Shown: positions 55,077-63,556 of the stretch, in pieces | How the letters are laid out: each line of letters begins with the position of its first letter | Position numbering within the stretch: position 1 is the first letter of the stretch | DNA from: Desulfogranum mediterraneum DSM 13871 | GTDB taxonomy: Bacteria; Desulfobacterota; Desulfobulbia; Desulfobulbales; Desulfobulbaceae | NCBI RefSeq assembly: GCF_000429965.1 | Contig: NZ_AUCW01000004.1 | Coordinates: 124,001 to 188,000 of the forward strand | Length of the DNA stretch: 64,000 nt | Direction of reading: 5' to 3' | Made by a program: the position numbers and the translations under genes | The notes under the pieces: model-generated | The model's database searches: none | The model's input: the letters and a program-made list of their open reading frames with translations, nothing else | Told to the model about the DNA's origin: nothing

Positions 55077-55596
55077 TGTCTTCCCCCTTAAAAATCGGCA
55101 GGGAACGGATCGCAGCCACCACCTGCTCCCTGGTCTGCCCCTCGACCTCCACCTCGTAATCGGCGGCTGCCCGGTAGCTGGACAATCGCTGGGCAAAGAG
55201 TTTTCGGGCTGCATCCAAATCCTGCAGCAGCGGCCGTTTTTTGATCTTGGCAGCCCCCTTGGGATGCTCCTTAATGGCCTGGATGATGGCCTCCACCCCG
55301 GCGTGGAGGTAGATGACCGTCCCGAGCCGCTGGATGTTGTCTACCTGAAAGAAACCACCCCCTGTGGAGACGATGGTGCCAGAGAGGCGATGCTCCAGCC
55401 AGAGGGCGACCTCCTGCTCCAGTCGACGGAAGGCCGGCTCCCCCTGCCCGGAGAAGATCTTTCGGATCTTCAGCTTGCTCTTTGATTCAATCAGGTCGTC
55501 GGTGTCCACCGCAAAACGACCCGTTGCCCGGGCCAGTGCCCTGGCGGTTCGCCCCTTGCCCACACCCATAAAACCGATCAGGATAACGTTGTTCAT
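55069..55596 (-). CDS. aroK: Shikimate kinase with variant P-loop
   Basis: 175 residues. Matches shikimate kinase: NNVILIGFMGVGKGRTARAL, DTDDLIES, GEPAFRRLE, VSTGGGFFQ, and the lid KKRPLL. The Walker A reads GFMGVGKG: the Ser/Thr that follows Lys in nearly all P-loop kinases is Gly (codons GGC AAG GGG). All other substrate residues (Asp, the GGG, Arg of the FR motif) look intact. ATG 55596 has GAGG 5 nt upstream; the promoter is at 55632-55659. Whether it still phosphorylates shikimate is uncertain. Confidence 0.85.
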   Translation of the reverse strand: MNNVILIGFMGVGKGRTARALARATGRFAVDTDDLIESKSKLKIRKIFSGQGEPAFRRLEQEVALWLEHRLSGTIVSTGGGFFQVDNIQRLGTVIYLHAGVEAIIQAIKEHPKGAAKIKKRPLLQDLDAARKLFAQRLSSYRAAADYEVEVEGQTREQVVAAIRSLPIFKGEDNG

Positions 55597-55631
55597 CTGC
55601 ACCTCATTGCAGGGAATGTGCTTCACTCTTC

Positions 55632-55659
55632 ATTATACGTCCTCCATGGCCCTTGGCAA
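55632..55659 (-). promoter_or_regulatory. Putative aroK promoter
   Basis: On the minus strand TTGCCA (complement of 55654-55659), a 16-nt spacer and a perfect TATAAT (complement of 55632-55637). The transcript would start near 55625, about 29 nt before ATG 55596, and continue into the DUF89-like gene and possibly cobT. The rest of the divergent spacer (55660-55918) shows no clear element. Confidence 0.6.
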
Positions 55660-55918
55660 GACCAGGCTGGATCCAGGCAGGGAACAGCGGCACGTCTATT
55701 GCCCGGGAAATAAAAGAAAAAGACGCATTGCCCTTGCCCGGAAATGGATTATTGTCTTTTTATACGCGGTTATGGTACTGTCTTTATTAGGGAACCAAGA
55801 TTTACCCTCCTCAACACCAGGAACCGACGACAAGAGAAGGGCTCCGAAATAAACCAGCTTTTAATACTTAGACTCACCGGAAATAACAACTGTTTATCAA
55901 CCTGAGCCGAGGTGAAGT

Positions 55919-56344
55919 ATGACTGCATTTATTTTTGACCTGCTGGAACGTGTTGGTTTTACCCACCCCCTCCACCCTGCGGCAACCCATATCCCCATGG
56001 GCATGGTCATGGGCTGTTTTTTCTTCGCCCTTGCCGCCCTGTTCTACAGGAAGCAAGCGCTGCTCACCACAGCCCTCCACTGCTCTATCCTGGCCCTAAT
56101 CTTCATCGTCCCCACCATCGTGGCCGGCATCCTGGACTGGCAATATTTTTACGGCGGCAGCTATCAAACCCTGATCGTCGTCAAGATGGTCCTGGCCGCT
56201 CTCCTGCTGGTGCTGCTGGGGATCTCGGTCAAGATGAATCTCGCCGATGCTGATCCCAAGAAACTGGTCCTGATCTATACCCTCTGTCTGGCCTGTGCCA
56301 CCGGCCTTGGATTCTCCGGCGGCGAGTTGGTCTATGGAGGATGA
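55919..56344 (+). CDS. DUF2231-like membrane protein
   Basis: 141 residues with four hydrophobic helices. The N-terminal FTHPLHPAATHIPMGM has the His pattern of the DUF2231 family (HP.HP..), which may bind heme. It starts the aerobic respiration gene block and is 171 nt before the DOMON gene. ATG 55919 is preceded by GAGGTGA. The function is unknown; proximity to oxidase genes suggests a redox or assembly role. Confidence 0.75.
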   Translation: MTAFIFDLLERVGFTHPLHPAATHIPMGMVMGCFFFALAALFYRKQALLTTALHCSILALIFIVPTIVAGILDWQYFYGGSYQTLIVVKMVLAALLLVLLGISVKMNLADADPKKLVLIYTLCLACATGLGFSGGELVYGG

Positions 56345-56515
56345 GGGCTGGAGGAAGGCTTGAACAGTCGCTACTGTTGACTCCCCCCGGGAAGAGTCAC
56401 TCCAGGGCTTGTCTGAAAACCCAGACCGCATCTTGCCTCCAAGAGGGGCTCGTCAAGGTAACCAGAAGGCCGTTCCACCGCTTTTTCACCACTTTTAAAC
56501 CACAAGGAGTGTTTC

Positions 56516-57073
56516 ATGCCATTGCGTTTCATCTCATCAAGCAGGTACCCCGCCCTTCTCCTCTCCCTGGTCATCGCCCTGGCGACCCAGGCCGCCACCG
56601 CCTCGGGAGCCGATTACCAGCACTCGCTGAGCTCAGGAAAGATGACCTTTGACTGGTCCGTTGCAGGTGAGACCTTAGCCGTCCGCCTGACGGCCCCCAC
56701 CAAGGGCTGGCTTGGGATCGGTTTCAACCCCAGTAAACAGATGAAGGACGCCGACTTCGTGGTCGGCTACGTCAAAAAGGGCAAGGTTGCCATCTTTGAC
56801 GAGGTCGGCACCCAGGCCACCAGGCACGGCAAGGACAAGAAAAAGGGCGGCCAGGACAACGTCACCCTGGTCGGCGGCAGCGAGCAGGGCAAGTCCACCA
56901 CCCTGGAGTTCACCATCCCGCTCAACTCCGGGGACCAGCTGGACAGCAGCCTTGACCCGGCCGCTGATACCGTGGTGCTGCTGGCCTATGGCCCTGATCG
57001 CGATTCCACCCGGATGAAACATGTCTATCAGGCCCGCCTGGTGGTAAACCTCTCAAGCGGCGCGGTCAAGTAA
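56516..57073 (+). CDS. DOMON-domain secreted protein
   Basis: 185 residues. Signal peptide (about 1-32, PALLLSLVIALATQAATASGA), then a DOMON beta-sandwich: MTFDWSVAGETLAVRLTAPTKGWLGIGFNPSKQMKDADFVVGYVKKG, and DTVVLLAYGPDRDSTRMKHV. DOMON domains bind heme or sugars; the Met and His (KQMK, RMKH) are in the positions used as heme ligands in cytochrome DOMONs. Its stop codon overlaps the SCO start (TAATG), so they are translated together, pointing to a periplasmic electron-transfer role next to the oxidase. Confidence 0.85.
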   Translation: MPLRFISSSRYPALLLSLVIALATQAATASGADYQHSLSSGKMTFDWSVAGETLAVRLTAPTKGWLGIGFNPSKQMKDADFVVGYVKKGKVAIFDEVGTQATRHGKDKKKGGQDNVTLVGGSEQGKSTTLEFTIPLNSGDQLDSSLDPAADTVVLLAYGPDRDSTRMKHVYQARLVVNLSSGAVK

Positions 57074-58080
57074 TGGCCGCCTGGGCGCGTACTGCAGCTG
57101 CCAGGGCCAGGAGTCGCAGCCCCCTTTCCCGGCCCATACCGCCTGGCAGGGGCTTCAGCCCGGCGCTTCGCCGCCGGGGCCCCGTCCCCTTGGTCCTGGC
57201 CCTGCTCCTGCTGTTAAACCTCCCTGTTGCGAACTCCCCGGCCCTGGCTGCCAACAGCCAAACGAGCCAGGCGAGCCAGACCAAGGGGACCCAGCAGCCG
57301 GATCATCACCACCATCAACAGGAGGAGAGCGATCACGCAGCCCATCTCCAGGCTGCAGCCTCTATCCCCCTGCAAACCACGGTGGATCCCGGAGAGTGGG
57401 TGACGGAAAAGAGCGGTCAACAGCTCCCCCTGGATGCCGTCTTTTTCAACGAAAAGGGTCAGCAGGTTACCCTGGGCCAGCTGATCGATCGCCCTACCCT
57501 GCTCCTGCCGGTCTACTACTACTGTCCCCGGGCCTGCTCCTTTGACCTGGCCAACCTGGCCGCGGCCGTTGCCCGCAGCAGCCGACCTGCCGGTTCCTTT
57601 CGGGTGATCTCCATGAGCTTCAATGAACTGGAGCCTCCCGAGGCGGCTGCCATTGCCAAGCCCAACTATACCGCGCTCCTGGGCGAGGACTTCAATGACG
57701 AGGACTGGGCCTTCTTAACCGGGGACCGCACCAATATCTACAAGGTGACCGAGGCCATGGGCTACAGGTTCAAGAAGCAGAGCGACCAGCTCTTCATCCA
57801 CCCTTCGGCCATGGTGGCCCTGGCCAGCGACGGTCGGATTATCAAGTACATCTACGGCTCGTTTCTCTCCGGAGACGTGGACCTGGCCCTGGCTGAGGCG
57901 GCCAAGGGTACCCCGGCGACCTCTATTCGCCGCTTCCTGGCCTTCTGCTTCAACACCAGCCCCAGACAAAACCAACAGCTCTTCACCTGGCTCAAGCTGG
58001 GCACAGCCACCCTGCTCGGGGCAGGGATCTTTGTTCTGATCTTCTTTGTGCTCCGCAAAAAAAAGACACCTGATCAGTAG
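57073..58080 (+). CDS. SCO1/SenC-family copper chaperone
   Basis: 335 residues. Basic N-terminus and TM/signal (about 38-60), a His-rich stretch DHHHHQQEESDH (about 77-89), then a thioredoxin-like SCO domain with C151-P-R-A-C155 in YYYCPRACSFDL and the distal His in LFIHPSAM, the three Cu ligands of SCO proteins. A second TM near the C-terminus (about 305-327) is unusual, since most SCO proteins have only one. It would deliver copper to the CuA site of subunit II encoded downstream. Confidence 0.9.
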   Translation: MAAWARTAAARARSRSPLSRPIPPGRGFSPALRRRGPVPLVLALLLLLNLPVANSPALAANSQTSQASQTKGTQQPDHHHHQQEESDHAAHLQAAASIPLQTTVDPGEWVTEKSGQQLPLDAVFFNEKGQQVTLGQLIDRPTLLLPVYYYCPRACSFDLANLAAAVARSSRPAGSFRVISMSFNELEPPEAAAIAKPNYTALLGEDFNDEDWAFLTGDRTNIYKVTEAMGYRFKKQSDQLFIHPSAMVALASDGRIIKYIYGSFLSGDVDLALAEAAKGTPATSIRRFLAFCFNTSPRQNQQLFTWLKLGTATLLGAGIFVLIFFVLRKKKTPDQ

Positions 58081-58109
58081 GCCCGCCAACAGGGCCGAGA
58101 GGAATTGTT

Positions 58110-59738
58110 ATGTCAGCCACACCCTCATTTTTTCAGACCCCCTCCCCCCCGGGGCTCACCGGGATCAAAGCCTGGCTGCTCACCCATGACCATAAACGAC
58201 TGGGCCTGATGTATCTCTGGGCCGTGCTGTTCTGGTTTGTGGTGGCCTTGACCGTGGGCTTTCTCATCCGAATCGAACTGATGTCCATGGGCAGAACCAT
58301 CATGTCGGCGGAGGTCTACAACTCGGCCTTCACCCTCCACGGGGTGATCATGATCTTCCTCTTTGTGATCCCCGGTATACCGGCCATCTTCGGCAACTTC
58401 TTTCTGCCCATCCAACTGGGTACCGATGATGTCTTCTTCCCCAGGCTCAATCTCCTCTCCTGGTACCTCTACATGATCGGCGGCCTCCTGGCGCTGATCT
58501 CCCTGTTCACAGCAGGCGGCTTCCCGGATACGGGCTGGACCTTTTATGTGCCCTTCAGCGTAGGCACCAACAACAACGTCTCCCTCACGGTCTTTGCCGC
58601 CTTTATCCTGGGGATGTCCTCCATGCTCACCGGTCTCAACTTCATCACCACGGTCCACCGGATGCGGATCAAGACCATGGGCTGGATGCAGATCCCCCTG
58701 TTCACCTGGTCCCTCTATGCCACGGCCTGGGTTCAGCTCCTGGCCACCCCGGTGATCTCCATCACCCTGGTACTGGTGATCTTTGAGCGTTTCTTTCAAA
58801 TCGGCCTGTTTGACCCGGACAGGGGCGGGGACCCCATCCTCTACCAGCACCTCTTCTGGATGTACTCCCACCCTGCGGTCTATGTGATGATCCTGCCGGG
58901 GATGGGGGTGATCTCTGAAATCATCCCCACCTTCTCCCGCAAGGCGATCTTCGGCTACAAGGCCATCGTCGCCTCTTCCCTGGGCATTGCCGTGGCCGGT
59001 TCGCTGGTCTGGGCCCACCACATGTACACCAGCGGCATGAGTGACGTGGCGGTGTTTGTCTTTTCGCTGTTGACCTTCCTGGTCGCCATCCCCACGGCGG
59101 TCAAGGTCTTTTCCTGGGTCTCCACCCTTTACCGGGCCTCCATCGAGATGACCCCTCCCCTGCTCTATGGACTGATCTTCATCTATCTCTTTTCCGTGGG
59201 CGGCCTGACCGGTCTGGTCCTGGGCGCCGCAGGCACCGATATCCACGTCCATGACACCCATTTTGTCGTGGCCCACTTCCACTTCACCATGTTCGGCGGT
59301 ACCGGCTTTGCCTTCTTTGCCGCCCTCCACTACTGGTGGCCCAAGATGTTTGGGGTGATGTATAACTTCAAACGGGCCTACCTGGCCGCCACCCTGGCCA
59401 CGGTGGGTTTCATGTTCCACTATGTGCCGATGTTTATCCTTGGGCTCAAGGGCATGCCCCGCCGCTACTACGATTACCTGCCCCAGTTTTCCCAGGGCAA
59501 CAGCCTGGCGGCAGTGGGTGGCCTGCTGCTCTTCAGCGGAATCATCCTGATGCTGGTGAACCTGGTGCTCAGCCTGAGGAGCAGACAGGTGGCAGCCGCC
59601 AACCCCTGGGGCGGCTGCACCCTGGAATGGTCGGTGCCCTCACCGCCTCCGCTGCATAACTTTGTCAGCGAACCCCGGGTGATGGCCTACCCCTATGATT
59701 TTTCCGAAATCATCGCCAGAGAATCCCAGGGCAAGTAG
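58110..59738 (+). CDS. ctaD: Cytochrome c oxidase subunit I, A2-type
   Basis: 542 residues, about 12 TM helices. Heme a ligand H77 in FTLHGVIM, CuB ligands H254 (YSHPAVY) and H303-H304 (WAHHMY), K-channel Lys in TAVKVFSW, heme ligands in HDTHFVVAHFHFTM. The D-channel has GTDDVFFPRLN, but the helix VI Glu is replaced: Y252-S253-H-P-A, the YSHPXV motif of A2-type heme-copper oxidases. The C-terminal region is standard. Opens a coxA-C-D-B-ctaB run. A true oxygen reductase in an otherwise anaerobe-like genome. Confidence 0.95.
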   Translation: MSATPSFFQTPSPPGLTGIKAWLLTHDHKRLGLMYLWAVLFWFVVALTVGFLIRIELMSMGRTIMSAEVYNSAFTLHGVIMIFLFVIPGIPAIFGNFFLPIQLGTDDVFFPRLNLLSWYLYMIGGLLALISLFTAGGFPDTGWTFYVPFSVGTNNNVSLTVFAAFILGMSSMLTGLNFITTVHRMRIKTMGWMQIPLFTWSLYATAWVQLLATPVISITLVLVIFERFFQIGLFDPDRGGDPILYQHLFWMYSHPAVYVMILPGMGVISEIIPTFSRKAIFGYKAIVASSLGIAVAGSLVWAHHMYTSGMSDVAVFVFSLLTFLVAIPTAVKVFSWVSTLYRASIEMTPPLLYGLIFIYLFSVGGLTGLVLGAAGTDIHVHDTHFVVAHFHFTMFGGTGFAFFAALHYWWPKMFGVMYNFKRAYLAATLATVGFMFHYVPMFILGLKGMPRRYYDYLPQFSQGNSLAAVGGLLLFSGIILMLVNLVLSLRSRQVAAANPWGGCTLEWSVPSPPPLHNFVSEPRVMAYPYDFSEIIARESQGK

Positions 59739-59878
59739 AGCAGGCACAACAGAGATTCAAGGGCCCCTTGGGATAGAGCTTCTTCGATCAAGATCAAGGC
59801 AGGGAACAATCGTACCATAACGCTGAGGTTGGAAGAAGAGGCAAGGTTTCAAGCCAGCCCACAGTTTAGGGAGCATTT

Positions 59879-60475
59879 ATGGACAACAGCAGTGACGCGA
59901 CCGGGGTACGGATCGGCATGTGGCTGTTTCTCTACTCGGAGATCATCCTCTTTGGCGGACTTTTTGTCCTCTACGCAGTCTACTTCCACAACTATGCCGC
60001 CGACTTTGTCGAGGGCGGCAGACAGCTGGACCGGGTCATCGGTGCGCTCAACACCATCATCCTGCTGATCTCCAGCTTCACCGTGGCCGCCTCCATCACT
60101 GCAGTGCGCCGACAGCAGAAAAGATGGGCCCAGGGCCTGCTCGCCTTTTCATGCGGCTGCGGGGCCCTGTTTCTGGTCAATAAATACCTTGAATGGGGAG
60201 CCAAATTTCATCATGATCTCTATCCCAACTCCGCGACCCTGGTGGACGGACCGCCGGGCCAGAACATCTTCTTCGGCCTCTACTACGTGATCACCGGCCT
60301 CCATGCGCTGCATGTGATCATCGGAATGAGCCTGCTGGCCTGGAGCCTTATCGGGGTCAGCAACGGCAAGGTCAATCAACTCCACTTTGGCCGGCTGGAA
60401 AACTCCGGCCTCTACTGGCATCTGGTGGACCTGATCTGGATCTTTGTCTTTCCGCTCTTTTACCTGGTCCTCTAA
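59879..60475 (+). CDS. ctaE: Cytochrome c oxidase subunit III
   Basis: 198 residues with five TM helices, typical of the short bacterial subunit III: RIGMWLFLYSEIILFGGLFVLYAVYFHNYAADF at the start, the Glu-rich KYLEWGAKFHHDL, and HALHVIIGMSLLAW ... YWHLVDLIWIFVFPLFYL at the end. ATG 59879 follows a 140-nt spacer after subunit I. Confidence 0.93.
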   Translation: MDNSSDATGVRIGMWLFLYSEIILFGGLFVLYAVYFHNYAADFVEGGRQLDRVIGALNTIILLISSFTVAASITAVRRQQKRWAQGLLAFSCGCGALFLVNKYLEWGAKFHHDLYPNSATLVDGPPGQNIFFGLYYVITGLHALHVIIGMSLLAWSLIGVSNGKVNQLHFGRLENSGLYWHLVDLIWIFVFPLFYLVL

Positions 60476-60524
60476 ACCTCGACCCTGCCAGCGGGCAGGT
60501 CACGCAGCTGAAAAGGAGTGCTAC

Positions 60525-60812
60525 ATGGACAAACACACCAGCCAACACCTGATGCCCTATCACACTCTGGCCCTGGTCCTGGGAACACTGCTGATCCTGA
60601 CCGCAGTCACAGTTGGGGTCAGCTATGTCGACCTGGGCATCTTTAATGTGCCCATTGCCCTGACCATTGCCGCCACCAAGGTCAGCCTGGTGCTGCTCTT
60701 CTTCATGCACCTCAAGTACGAGGGCAAGGCCATAGTGGTCTCCTTTCTGGGCACCATATTTTTTCTGGCCATCATGATCAGTTTTACCTTCTGGGATGTA
60801 GCATTCCGATAA
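60525..60812 (+). CDS. Cytochrome c oxidase subunit IV
   Basis: 95 residues, three TM helices, with the prokaryotic COX4 pattern: LALVLGTLLILTAVTVGVSYVDLG, NVPIALTIAATKVSLVLLFFMHLKYE and the last helix. AAAAGGAG precedes ATG 60525. It stabilises the oxidase core. Confidence 0.9.
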   Translation: MDKHTSQHLMPYHTLALVLGTLLILTAVTVGVSYVDLGIFNVPIALTIAATKVSLVLLFFMHLKYEGKAIVVSFLGTIFFLAIMISFTFWDVAFR

Positions 60813-60833
60813 CCACAGGAAAAAGGAAAGAGT

Positions 60834-61430
60834 ATGGATCCTGTTTTAGGGGTAGACCGCGCATTCTGGTACATCTTCGTCGTCTCAGCTGTTCTCCTGA
60901 CCGCTATCACCCTGGTGATGATCTACTTTGTGATCAAGTACCGTCGCAAGAACCACCCGACACCTGCAGATATCCGGGACAACTGGAAGCTGGAGCTGGC
61001 CTGGACCGTCATCCCCACCATCATAGCCCTCTCCATGTTCTGGGTGGGCTGGCAATCCTACACCGGCCTGCGCAACGTCCCTGCCGGCACCGTCCAGATC
61101 GAGGCCCTGGGCCAGATGTTTTCCTGGATCTTTATCTACGAGAACGACAAGGAGACGGAAAACGAGTTGGTGGTGCCGGCCCACTCTCCGGTTCAGCTCA
61201 ACATCGAATCCCTGGATGTGATCCACAGCCTCTTTATCCCGGCCTTTCGGGTCAAAGCCGATGCGGTCAAGAACTTCCCCACCTATGTCTGGTTCAGGAC
61301 CAAGGAGCCGGGTGAATATGATATCCTCTGCACCGAATACTGCGGTCTGGACCACTCCCAGATGCTGGCCAGGCTGCGGGTCATCCCCAGGGAGGAGTAC
61401 CTGGAGTGGCTTGAGCAGGAAGATGAGTAA
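60834..61430 (+). CDS. ctaC: Cytochrome c oxidase subunit II (CuA), no heme c domain
   Basis: 198 residues: two TM helices (about 12-35, 55-75), then the cupredoxin domain with H131 (DVIHSLFIPAFRVK) and the CuA set C166-x3-C170-x3-H174-x2-M177 (CTEYCGLDHSQM). There is no C-terminal cytochrome c domain and no CxxCH, so electrons must come from a separate cytochrome. Stop codon overlaps the heme O synthase start by 8 nt. Confidence 0.94.
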   Translation: MDPVLGVDRAFWYIFVVSAVLLTAITLVMIYFVIKYRRKNHPTPADIRDNWKLELAWTVIPTIIALSMFWVGWQSYTGLRNVPAGTVQIEALGQMFSWIFIYENDKETENELVVPAHSPVQLNIESLDVIHSLFIPAFRVKADAVKNFPTYVWFRTKEPGEYDILCTEYCGLDHSQMLARLRVIPREEYLEWLEQEDE

Positions 61431-62373
61431 AGGCCAGCCAGCAGCTGGCCGGGACCATGGCCGCAACCAGGTCCTGCGTCATGGCACGGGTTCCGGCCTC
61501 AGCTCGCTGGCGCCCTGGTTCCGTCTGGTCAAAGGACTGCTCTGCCTACCCATTGCCCTGTCCGCAGGGTTTGGCGCCCTGCTCTTTTCCCCCTACCTGA
61601 ACCTGAGATCCCTGCTCCTGGTCCTGGGGGTCTATCTCCTGGCCTGTGGCGCAGCAGCCCTCAACAGCCTCCAGGAAGTCGATACCGACCGGCTCTACCA
61701 GCGGACCTGCCAACGCCCCCTGGTCACCGGCACCATCGGGAGCGGAGCTGCATGCCTGCTGATCCTGCTGCTCTTTTCCGTTGCCCTGCTCCTGCTCCGG
61801 TTTGCTGCCGAGAGCGCGGTTCCTCTCTTCCTGGCCTGCCTGGGGGTAGGGCTCTACAACGGCCTCTACACCCCCTTAAAAAAACGGAGCAGCTTTGCCC
61901 TCCTGATCGGAGGCCTGAGCGGAGCCACTCCCCCGCTCATCGGCTGGACCGCAGCCGGAGGCCCACTGTTCGCCCCGCCAGCCCTGATCCTGGCCAGCCT
62001 CTTCTTTCTCTGGCAGATCCCCCACTTCCTGATGGTACTCCTCCATCATCACCGCGACTACGCCTCGGCCCCGGGTTTCAACCTGACCCAGGTACTGGCC
62101 CAGGAGCGACTACGCAGACTCGCCCTGCTCTGGACCCTGGCCTACACCACCGTGGCCCTGGCCCTTTCCGCCCTGCCTGGTTTTCTCCATCCCCTCTCCC
62201 GGCTGAGCAATATCCTGGCCGCCCTGACCATTCTCCTGGCCTTCTCCTACCAGCTCCTGATCCGCCCCAGCAGCAACTATTGGCTGCTCTTTCAGCTGCT
62301 CAACCTCATTTTCTTTGCTGCCATGGGTGTGATCGCGGCAACAGAGCTCCTGGCAACCTTCCTCAACCACTGA
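61423..62373 (+). CDS. ctaB: Protoheme IX farnesyltransferase (heme O synthase)
   Basis: 316 residues, UbiA superfamily membrane enzyme that makes heme O from heme b and farnesyl diphosphate. NSLQEVDTDRLYQRTCQRPL is the first DxxxD motif, followed by LGVGLYNGLYTPLKKRSSFALLIGGLSGATPPLIGW and QIPHFLMVLLHHHRDYASAPG. Its start overlaps the subunit II stop by 8 nt. No heme A synthase (ctaA) is in the window, so the oxidase may carry heme O, or ctaA lies elsewhere. The 3' end overlaps a convergent gene by 82 nt. Confidence 0.93.
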   Translation: MSKGQPAAGRDHGRNQVLRHGTGSGLSSLAPWFRLVKGLLCLPIALSAGFGALLFSPYLNLRSLLLVLGVYLLACGAAALNSLQEVDTDRLYQRTCQRPLVTGTIGSGAACLLILLLFSVALLLLRFAAESAVPLFLACLGVGLYNGLYTPLKKRSSFALLIGGLSGATPPLIGWTAAGGPLFAPPALILASLFFLWQIPHFLMVLLHHHRDYASAPGFNLTQVLAQERLRRLALLWTLAYTTVALALSALPGFLHPLSRLSNILAALTILLAFSYQLLIRPSSNYWLLFQLLNLIFFAAMGVIAATELLATFLNH

Positions 62374-63446
62374 GCGTAGCCGGGACTCAGCTGCGGCCAG
62401 CTGTATGGCTCGGTCAAGGCCCTGGAACGTTCCGGTTTGAGCTTGCCCGGGCTCTCCAGCAGGGCACGCAGCTCTCTTTTAAACCCCTCCCTTTTATAGC
62501 GATACTCATCGGGAAAAAGCTCCCTGTAGGCCAGGCGATCGGGAACCAGGGGACGGCAGCCGGCGCGGACTGCCTCCAGTACCGCCATCCCAAAAAATTC
62601 ATGGATGGCGGTGGAGACCACAATGGTTCCCTGCTGGAGCAGAGACCAGTAGTCCTCCTCTGCGGGCAGGTAACCGAAGTGGCGGATATGGCCAGCCAGC
62701 TCTTGCCTGGCCCGGGCAAAGACCTCGGGTTGATCCCGAAAAGATTGGCCGGCCACGATCAGCTCAAAGCCAAGCCCCTCCCTGGAGAGCTCCGCCAGGG
62801 TGGAAAAAAAGGGCTCGGGATTTTTATCATGTTCCCAACGGTGGTTCCAGACGACCACCGGCCCTCTCTTCGCCGGAGCACCGGCAGCGGTCCGGTCGAT
62901 ACCGCCGTAGTCCATCCCGGGATAGAGCACCACCGACTTGGCCTCAAGCTCTTCGCTCACCTGGGCCAGGGAGATATCTGCGGCCTTCTTCAGGTAACGA
63001 CTAATCCCGGCCAGGAAGGAATCCCTATTATAGTGGCTGTTAAAGGCCAGGCCGTCGGCACAGAGGGCGGAGGTGAAGTTAATGGCCGTAAACTGGTGCC
63101 TGGTCTGATCCTGCCCCCTGGAGGGGTAGGCAAACTGGTTCTCGTGAAAGTAGATGGCCAGAGGGAGAGCGATGCCCGCCCTGGCCAGGAGGGCACGAAG
63201 CACTGCCAGGTCAATGAAGGTGGAGCAGAGAACCAGGTCATAGCTGTGCCCTGCGGCCACCAGGGCCATGATCCGCTCAGCCATCCAGGGAGCGGCCAAC
63301 TGCATCCGCATCTTCCACTTGCGGGCAGGCAGGGTCAGGAGGGTGCACTCCGCCTCCAGATGGCGCTCCAGGCCGGTGAGGAAGCTCTTGTGCGATCCAC
63401 CGTAATAGGGCTCGACGATCAGGTAGTGGGGCGATTTTTGCTGCAT
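62292..63446 (-). CDS. DUF3524 glycosyltransferase, tRNA-queuosine mannosyltransferase-like
   Basis: 384 residues. The N-terminal DUF3524 domain is distinctive: [112 protein letters not shown]. This block is the hallmark of GTDC1/QTMAN, which mannosylates queuosine in tRNA-Asp in vertebrates. The C-terminal GT-B half has [12 protein letters not shown] and [16 protein letters not shown]. The bacterial substrate is presumed to be queuosine tRNA (inference). The last 27 codons overlap convergent ctaB. Confidence 0.85.
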   Translation of the reverse strand: MQQKSPHYLIVEPYYGGSHKSFLTGLERHLEAECTLLTLPARKWKMRMQLAAPWMAERIMALVAAGHSYDLVLCSTFIDLAVLRALLARAGIALPLAIYFHENQFAYPSRGQDQTRHQFTAINFTSALCADGLAFNSHYNRDSFLAGISRYLKKAADISLAQVSEELEAKSVVLYPGMDYGGIDRTAAGAPAKRGPVVVWNHRWEHDKNPEPFFSTLAELSREGLGFELIVAGQSFRDQPEVFARARQELAGHIRHFGYLPAEEDYWSLLQQGTIVVSTAIHEFFGMAVLEAVRAGCRPLVPDRLAYRELFPDEYRYKREGFKRELRALLESPGKLKPERSRALTEPYSWPQLSPGYAQWLRKVARSSVAAITPMAAKKMRLSS

Positions 63447-63556
63447 GGCTGATGATCCTTAAAAAATGGTATCTGGACAAACAGGGTCTGTGGTATGGTG
63501 GCAGCTGCAAACGCTGCCCCCAGGGCACCACCTTACCTAGTATAAAGAGGTCACCT

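Noticed and set aside
58125-59420. 431-codon open frame antisense to oxidase subunit I
   Set aside because: His/Asp/Gly-rich reversed composition; subunit I is certain.
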